Part shown: one piece after another, positions 58,204-64,000 of the stretch | How positions within the stretch are numbered: the stretch's first letter is position 1 | Layout of the letters: every line of letters begins with the position of its first letter | Origin: Diphasiastrum complanatum | Taxonomy: Eukaryota; Streptophyta; Lycopodiopsida; Lycopodiales; Lycopodiaceae | NCBI GenBank assembly: GCA_029204225.1 | Contig: CM055112.1 | Coordinates: forward strand, 26,239,922-26,303,921 | Reading direction: 5' to 3' | Length of the DNA: 64,000 bases | Position numbers and translations under genes: made by a program | Notes under the pieces: model-generated | Databases searched by the model: none | Told to the model about the DNA's origin: nothing | Seen by the model: only the letters and a program-made list of their open reading frames with translations

Positions 58204-58506
58204 TTAGTTCTCAATTATTACTTTTCCACCAGTTGAAGGTTTCTTTGCCTCTGTTATTGCAGCTTCATACTCGGTAAGAGCGAACTTTTTCCTAACTTGA
58301 GGTTGAATAACTTTGTCTTCAAGTAGCCTCCATACAATGTTTGTGGTCTGTAATAGATTTTTTTTCACAGCTTCTGTATCGTCTGTGTTTATGAACATAA
58401 CTCTCACCTTGCGATAAAGTTCATCCAAAGAAATAGTAACATAATGACCACCATACTCACCAAGTACAACATACGAACATTCATCTTTTACACAGGCTGC
58501 AACAAT
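58204..58506 (-). CDS. Last exon of probable MDR-family oxidoreductase
   Basis: A 303-nt terminal exon on the minus strand begins after a good acceptor (TTGGTGCAG) and ends in TAA, giving 100 residues. VVLGEYGGHYVTISLDELYR, then VWRLLEDKVIQPQVRKKFAL and EYEAAITEAKKPSTGGKVII, fit the C-terminal end of zinc-binding dehydrogenase or quinone oxidoreductase (MDR) proteins, where a hydrophobic strand, the VKP-type turn and a GK-V end recur. These enzymes reduce carbonyls, enoyls or quinones with NADPH; the substrate cannot be told. Upstream exons should lie to the right but were not found, because transposon remnants fill that side. It may be a gene fragment. Confidence 0.45.
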   Translation of the reverse strand: MVAACVKDECSYVVLGEYGGHYVTISLDELYRKVRVMFINTDDTEAVKKNLLQTTNIVWRLLEDKVIQPQVRKKFALTEYEAAITEAKKPSTGGKVIIEN

Positions 58507-58994
58507 CTGCACCAACAAATCTGGCTTCATCAAATTAAATCAATAGATTTATGAAGCAAGCATCTTTGGCATACATCATAAAATACAAATAATGGTTGAA
58601 CCAAAATAATGTCTTCTCTTTGTAATAGTCAAGAATAAACCAATACAAGAATTGAAAACACAACACACATTAAAATATACATTATAACTTGTGTTGAACA
58701 TAGCCTTAGAGATTGCGGAATAATATTCAAAATTTAAAGAGGATGCGATGTTAATTTTTTTAAAACTAAAGCTCCCTAGTTCAACTTAATAAGGCTATAA
58801 TTGCCATTGACATGCTCAAATAAACACAAGTGAATAGATTCATAGCACATGTTTTAGTTTATGCTTGTACACAAAAATGTATGAATTTGTTTTTGGAAAC
58901 TTTCACAAAAATGTATGATTTTTTTTTCTTGGAAACTTTTACATCACTTACATTGGTGTGCAATTAGGGAAGCTCAATTTGCAAAGACCAACTT
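58507..58994. other. Unrecognised AT-rich spacer
   Basis: Would be intron sequence of the minus-strand oxidoreductase if that gene is intact. No further exon was seen. Confidence 0.35.
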
Positions 58995-59321
58995 AAAACA
59001 CCTCTTGGAAACATCTCTTTATGCTATTATTCATGCTTTGAAAACTTGGTGAAATTATCTGTATGGAGCCAAATTTGATATTTTGATTGATCACCAAATG
59101 CTTTGTTATTTCTATGATGTTACATTTAAAAGGGAGACAAGCAAAATAGGTTGAGCTAATGCAGGAATTCGACTTCTCAATATGACATTGTAAAGAAGTC
59201 AAAACACTCTAGTGGATGCTTTGAGTTGTTTACCAGTTATTAATCACTTATGCTTTACTGATATACTTACTGATATACATCTGAGATTATTTTAGTCTCT
59301 TCAAGGACTTTTTGAGTCAAA
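58995..59321 (+). pseudogene. Ty3/gypsy RNase H fragment
   Basis: Plus-strand frames read AIIHALKTW, then NYLYGAKFDILIDHQMLCY and NTLVDALSCLP, the RNase H region of Ty3/gypsy pol (DH motif and the VDALS end). In-frame stops break it. It ends where the LTR of element G starts at 59322, so G probably inserted into it. Confidence 0.7.
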
Positions 59322-59767
59322 TGTCATATGCCAAATCCAAAACTAATAGCAATAATAATGAGAGTAAAATTAGAAGCAAGAAGATAACAAGACAATTAAG
59401 ATAGCATGTCCATGAAAGCTAGAAACATGGAGATCGCCATAGAATCACATTAGTGATGGAAAGAATAATACAAGATAGAAACATGGGCATTGATTCATGT
59501 GGATAGGGCACATGAGACCTAGCAATGGAGATCCCTATGGCTCACATTCACAAGGAGGAAGCAAAAAGCTGTCACTTGCAAATGAGCCAAAAAGAAGTAT
59601 TATTTAAACTACATTGGGCCCTTATTGGCCTATTATCCTTATTAATTATTTTGAAGGGCCTAAAGAGGGAACCACCTTGTTCTTAAGGCTGATAGCTCCT
59701 TTTGGGCCTACAAAGCTTACATTGGATATTACCTTGCATGTATAAGCATGGATGTACTAACATGACA
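59322..59767 (-). repeat. Probable 3' LTR of element G
   Basis: The plus strand runs from TGTCATATGCC to CTAACATGACA, giving 6-bp inverted termini, and on the minus strand it directly follows CTAAGTAGGGGGAG-like polypurine sequence. There is no second copy in the window to confirm it. Confidence 0.5.
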
Positions 59768-60183
59768 CTCCCCCTACTTAAACATTTTTGTCCTAAAAAA
59801 TGAAGACGCTTGTCTGATCAGCTTGATCGCTTTGATTAAGTAGTCATGATTGAGAATGTGTCGTCCAAAGAAATTATTGCCTCATTACAAATCCAAAGCT
59901 ATCAAATTGAATCCATTTTGCTAGCTTCATATTGTAATCCTTGTTCTCATGAAGAAAAAATGATGGTCGAAGAAGAGGTTGATGAAGCACCATATTGTTT
60001 GTTGGCAACTAATCTGTATGGAATGGACAAAGTGTATCACCGCAATATTCTCTTTTGTAAGCTTCCTCGACATCATAACAAATTGGATGATCTATCCAAT
60101 TCCTTTGGGATCGTGTTTTAGCATTGCATCTAGCTGTGCTGGCCTGAAGATTTTATCATGTTGTTTGATAGTCGCTTTGTCAT

Positions 60184-60873
60184 TCAATCAAATGCTTTGA
60201 CAATAACCATGAATCTTGCATTTGAATTGTGGAGATCCCACATGAAGGAATTATTGTCATGATCACTTCCCAAGCCAGGAACTAATACGCTTTGATTAAT
60301 CATCTCTGGAAATAACAATTGATATTTTGAATGGACATTCATTTCCAAGAATATCGAGTGAATAAAATGCTTGCAAAGAGTGTTGATATCTCTTTCACTC
60401 AGAGTCTCTACGAAAAATATTTCGTAGATTACATCACCGTGTTCAAATATATTGATATCTCCAATATTTTGAACTACAAACTGGAAACTATGATATAATG
60501 GATGTTGGATTGTTTGTCCCATCTCATAGCTAGGACAACTTCCAGCTTGTATATTACAAGTTTCATCACATTCCATTGTGAACTTTATACTGAATGTGAA
60601 ACATTCATATAGATCAGTTTTATCCTTGTCTATTACTTCCATTTTGCGAGAAGTCTTAGACAAGTCTTCTGGTTGAACGTGATGCAATGGTTCTTGTGAT
60701 CTCAAGGAAGACGAGGTCCTTGAGTGATTTGCCTCATTGACAGCTTCATTGCCTGAACTGGCCTTTATATTGCTCAATTGTAGATCAATATTGAAAACAA
60801 AAATGTTGTCCTCATAATTCTCCACATTGTCTTCATTATCCTCAGTTGATTTCTGGTGTCCTTGCATTGACAT
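60184..60873 (-). CDS. Uncharacterised ORF in element G
   Basis: An open frame of 229 residues. The N-terminal 70 are acidic and Asn/Ser-rich (TEDNEDNVENYEDN); the rest looks globular, with Cys and aromatic residues (ECFTFSIKFTMECDETCN, HSFQFVVQNIGDINIFEHG, DINTLCKHFIHSIFLEMNV). I know no matching family. No signal peptide or membrane segment is evident. Its place just before the polypurine tract is where some plant gypsy elements carry extra ORFs. The start codon is not certain. Confidence 0.4.
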   Translation of the reverse strand: MSMQGHQKSTEDNEDNVENYEDNIFVFNIDLQLSNIKASSGNEAVNEANHSRTSSSLRSQEPLHHVQPEDLSKTSRKMEVIDKDKTDLYECFTFSIKFTMECDETCNIQAGSCPSYEMGQTIQHPLYHSFQFVVQNIGDINIFEHGDVIYEIFFVETLSERDINTLCKHFIHSIFLEMNVHSKYQLLFPEMINQSVLVPGLGSDHDNNSFMWDLHNSNARFMVIVKAFD

Positions 60874-60935
60874 TGTACTCGCATTTGAAATTTTCTTTTC
60901 AATTAAAATTGGGAATTACATTGATGTTGCCAATC

Positions 60936-61406
60936 TTATGTACACTCCATAAGAATGCATAAATATTGATTGGCCACTTCCTGTGAATTTAATGGAAAAT
61001 TAAGAGTTGCTGATAAAGTTGGTTGATCCATCTGTTGAATAGGCTTTTCCCTCGTTTGTAACTTTTTTTCTTCATCAATTTGCACTTTGGGTACATCCTC
61101 CGATGATGTTGATGAAGAATCATCAGATTCACTTGAATTAGTTTCCTGTATTGGATTTTTTATAGTGAGTATTTCCTCTTGATTACTACCATTTTGATTC
61201 CCCAGACATGATTGTAGCAGATTCTCAATGTTGACTGTTCCTTCAAGATCAGTATCAATCTGCTCTCCTTGATTTGAGTCTTGACTTTCACTATCAGATT
61301 GTTCATCATCCTCAAAATGTTGGATCATTGAAGCTTCATCTCTTTGTTGGACATTTTGATGAACATTCGTTGGCACACCTCTGGCTGCTATACATTGTTT
61401 TCTCAT
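60936..61406 (-). CDS. Acidic uncharacterised ORF in element G
   Basis: An open frame of 156 residues, acidic and Ser/Gln-rich (FEDDEQSDSESQDSNQGEQ, SSESDDSSSTSSEDVP). It looks disordered and no domain is visible. It lies between the coiled-coil-like block at 61438 and the ORF at 60184, all on the minus strand, and may be part of one decayed polyprotein. Confidence 0.35.
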   Translation of the reverse strand: MRKQCIAARGVPTNVHQNVQQRDEASMIQHFEDDEQSDSESQDSNQGEQIDTDLEGTVNIENLLQSCLGNQNGSNQEEILTIKNPIQETNSSESDDSSSTSSEDVPKVQIDEEKKLQTREKPIQQMDQPTLSATLNFPLNSQEVANQYLCILMECT

Positions 61407-61437
61407 TGTTCCAACATTCTCCTATCATTTTCAAGTC

Positions 61438-62150
61438 TCACCGGATATCCAGTATGACTCTTAATACCTGTTTTCCCTTGTCCATGTCAATTCTTCGGAT
61501 ATATTGAGAAGATGTTACATTTTGTGATGGAGACGATAGTTGGAACGATGTAGATGGCTCATTACATCTTTGATTAGCTCCTGCATTTTTGTCTTGCCCA
61601 CCAGCTAGGCTAGCAAACAATTTTGTCCATTTCACCTCAACATCTTGCCGATCTTGTTTCATTTCTTGTAACATTACAACTATCAGATCTTGTGTGGCCT
61701 GCAATTTACCCAGTACATTTTCTTGTTGGTTCGAAACCTGCAGTTCTTCCATCACTTCTTCAGTAGGGCTCAATTGTCCATTAACAATAGTAATGATGAA
61801 CCACAATGGGTATGAGGAGTGGCATTATTGATAATGCTATTCTGTATGTAACGCTGCACTGGAGATGATTGATTGTTCAAGTTGGCACATAGAACTCATG
61901 TACCGCAGTGTGCGTGCTCACCACCTTGTGAATTGCGATGATGTTTTGATTGTCGTGAATATAGCTCATCATCACTGTCACTACCATAAAAACCGCCATC
62001 AATATTAGATTGATTTGACTGGTATAGTTCATGGTTTTTATTTTGGTCAAAATAGTTTTCATCATAACTCAAACAGTCTCTATATGAGTCATGTTGCTCA
62101 TATTGATCTAAATTATTGTCATTGTACTCCTCATACTGATAATATTGATC
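61438..62150 (-). pseudogene. Gag-like N-terminal block of element G
   Basis: Frames on the minus strand first give an Asp/Tyr/Asn-rich stretch (DQYEQHDSYRDCLSYDEN, YGSDSDDELYSRQSKHH) from about 62150 to 61910, then a helical stretch (KLQATQDLIVVMLQEMKQDR, VEVKWTKLFASLAGGQ) in another frame. Disordered-then-helical N termini of this kind occur in Ty3/gypsy Gag proteins, but the Retrotrans_gag core was not found. Function is inferred only from position. Confidence 0.35.
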
Positions 62151-62367
62151 TACTAGACTGATCTAGTAGATGCATCCAAGCCTCCTTTTTTTTATTATAT
62201 ATAACGACATCAGCTCTTATAGGCCAATATTTAGGCCAACCAAATAATAATTGAACGCTCAACAATGTTCTATTTATAAAATTTGCCAATTCACTTGATT
62301 TATACGTCACTCAGGTTCGATGTGCTAGATGATTTTATCGCTATGGATCATGTCTTTCATATCATCA

Positions 62368-62646
62368 TAAAAAATATAACTTATTTAAATATAAGCTGAA
62401 AAGTTTGGACATCCAAGTGCATGATTATATTCAGAGATTACAGTTAATGACAAGCGGCGACAATCAAGATTGGTCGGCATTTTGCAATACTAAGTGTGAA
62501 TTTTTTTATAGGCTACATCAGAGGTGCTACGTCCATTGAAGAGATCCTAAAGTTTTAGATGCTAATTACAATAAATATTTGGCGGAAATTCAGTATAGCA
62601 GTTCATCATCAGAGAGACCCGACAGTACAGAGGGTGAGGACATGTA
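62368..62646 (+). pseudogene. Unidentified coding remnant with acidic end
   Basis: One plus-strand frame with a single internal stop (near 62539) reads DYIQRLQLMTSGDNQDWSAF, then NTKCEFFYRLHQRCYV, and ends YSSSSSERPDSTEGEDM with a TAG. The composition looks protein-like, but I recognise no family. It may continue the gypsy element that G interrupted, or be a host exon. Confidence 0.3.
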
Positions 62647-63689
62647 GAGGCTCTGCATGTTGACTTTTGTATTATTTGAAATTATCTTTTGTGAAAGAAA
62701 TATCTTTAAGATAGTTTATTTCTTATTTTATGGACATTTGGTAATGTAAATTGAGAATATACTAAGTTCATTTTGATGCAAGGTCAATGACCTAGTATCG
62801 AATCCTATTTCGACTTTTCACTTAAAGAAAACCATTATAACAGTTAGAAGAGTTGCAACTGTTATTACACATTGAAGGCAATCGTGAGGCTATAAAGAAC
62901 CATTTTGAAGTAATGGAAGATGGAAAGATTTGCTCTATTTTCAATCTAGCACATTGTGAATAAATAGTTCTCGCAATCTCTTCTAGTTTTGAGTTTTACT
63001 TATGAATGCATTTCATGCAGTAGAATCATAGGTTGAATTAAGTGATCAACGTTTTGCAGTGTATAATACAATATATATATTTGCTTAGTAGAAGTCATGT
63101 TGAAGCAAGCATATTATTCTCTTGGGCAATCTGCAAAGTATGTGGGTAGAATGAAGTAGGATGTGGATTCTTACTGTCATTTGCATTGAGGCTTAATTAT
63201 TATGTTGAAAATGAGGATGTGCAATATGGGAAACATATAATGGATCAGGATCTTTGTGCAATAAATTGCTTGATCAATCCGGGCCAACATTGATCGTACA
63301 AGTTGATTGTATATGGACAACAAATGTATTGGAAAATATCATAAAAACCAAACCGTATTATGAATCATTTCCATACTAAGTCTTAACCTTGGCGGTACTA
63401 GCCACCTATAATAAACATATCTTGATGACCAATCAATCATCTATTTCACAAAATAAACATCAAAAGAGAATTTATCAATTTCGATCATTTATGGGAAATG
63501 ATATCATATATACTAAATTTTAAATCAGAAAACATGATGCAGTGAGTTGTGACATGACACTCTATGCAATACCTATCAAAATTTTATGGCAAGCTTATTT
63601 GTAAGAGAAATGTCTTCTTAAATAATTTGCATAACAAGATACTACAAAGCAGAACCCATGCAAGTAGAAATTTCCTTTGAGGAAAATAG
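62647..63689. other. Unrecognised AT-rich stretch
   Basis: No gene was recognised. A short inverted repeat (AACAGTT ... AACTGTT) lies near 62840-62862. Confidence 0.4.
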
Positions 63690-63910
63690 TTTTACTTTTA
63701 AGAGAAAGCAATTTCAGAAAGCAAAGAACGGAGTACGGGAGTGACATCTAAAGAGCCTTGTGTCCACCACGAAGTCGAGTAGAAGCTCTCAAAGTGGCAA
63801 ATTGAAGCTAGCAACACAACATCAAATTCTAAAAGAAAGGTTATTGTGGCAAGCCTAGCAATGATGAGTTTAAATGTAGAATGTGGTTTGAACCAAAGAA
63901 AGAATCCTAA
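63690..63910 (+). pseudogene. Copia gag linker and zinc-knuckle remnant
   Basis: The plus strand encodes a Lys/Ser-rich linker followed by KKGYCGKPSNDEFKCRMW, which fits a decayed CCHC knuckle in which the first Cys and the His are lost. Frame changes are needed upstream. The rest of the element would lie beyond the window end. Confidence 0.45.
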
Positions 63911-64000
63911 GATGTAATCAAGTCATGTTATTGAGATTTTTGTGAAGAATGATAAAGAAAAACTTATTTAAGTTTTATAATTCTCTTGCTTACTCAAAAT

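Larger units (their letters stand above)
59322..62160 (-). mobile_element. Minus-strand gypsy-like element G
   Basis: At the left is a probable 3' LTR (59322-59767) with inverted termini TGTCAT/ATGACA, preceded on the minus strand by the polypurine tract (59768-59777). Right of it is a scrap resembling the end of gypsy pol (near 59790), then three unexplained ORF blocks (60184-60873, 60936-61406, 61438-62150). No RT, integrase or 5' LTR was recognised. The coding blocks may be Gag plus extra ORFs of a non-autonomous element. Confidence 0.5.

Noticed and set aside
62147..62170. Short palindrome ATCTACTAG...CTAGTAGAT as a terminator or recombination site
   Set aside because: Nine-base arms in AT-rich DNA are easily found by chance and no feature depends on it.

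Overview
The window looks like nuclear DNA of a land plant with a large, retrotransposon-rich genome. The host genes have plant-specific architecture (an HY5-type bZIP gene and the plant SPT20 homologue known in Arabidopsis as PHL). Introns reach 7.7 kb, dinucleotide microsatellites are long, and most of the remaining sequence is decayed Ty1/copia, Ty3/gypsy and LINE-like DNA. A fern, lycophyte or gymnosperm would fit; the sequence alone does not settle which.

Layout. 1-1357: no gene seen. 1363-10939: a Ty1/copia element (A) with both LTRs and a matching 5-bp target duplication TTCAC, carrying a nested non-autonomous Ty3/gypsy-like element (B, about 3860-9260, minus strand) whose 3' end is inverted. 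10945-14380: unrecognised. 14380-15660: decayed copia fragment (H, minus). 15790-20992: last three coding exons of an HY5-like bZIP gene on the plus strand; its third intron holds a relative of element A (C). The first coding exon was not found. 20993-29040: mostly unrecognised, with LINE and copia fragments and a larger minus-strand copia fragment (D, 26555-28310). 29047-30545: remains of a rolling-circle transposon of Helentron type, with the end of a PIF1-like helicase followed by an endonuclease/exonuclease/phosphatase (EEP) domain, an unusual combination for plant DNA. 32720-34160: two LINE-like fragments on the minus strand.

34873-52700: a complete SPT20/PHL gene on the plus strand. I reconstruct 11 coding exons and about 1362 residues. 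Intron 1 (4.4 kb) holds a possible TIR element and a short gypsy-type LTR pair. Intron 4 (7.7 kb) holds copia element E, with a triplicated primer-binding site, fused to copia fragment F, which has an internal inversion. 52701-64000: the 3' UTR, a third copy of the LINE-like Cys/His motif, a copia LTR with the start of gag (I), the last exon of a probable MDR-family oxidoreductase on the minus strand, a gypsy RNase H fragment interrupted by a minus-strand element (G) with uncharacterised ORFs, and small coding remnants.

The two clear host genes, HY5 and SPT20/PHL, lie on the same strand about 14 kb apart. Both are tied to light signalling in Arabidopsis (HY5 as the photomorphogenesis bZIP factor, PHL as a phytochrome- and flowering-related SPT20-domain protein), but nothing in the sequence shows joint regulation. 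All splice junctions, alignments and family names were read by eye against remembered family features; no search was run.
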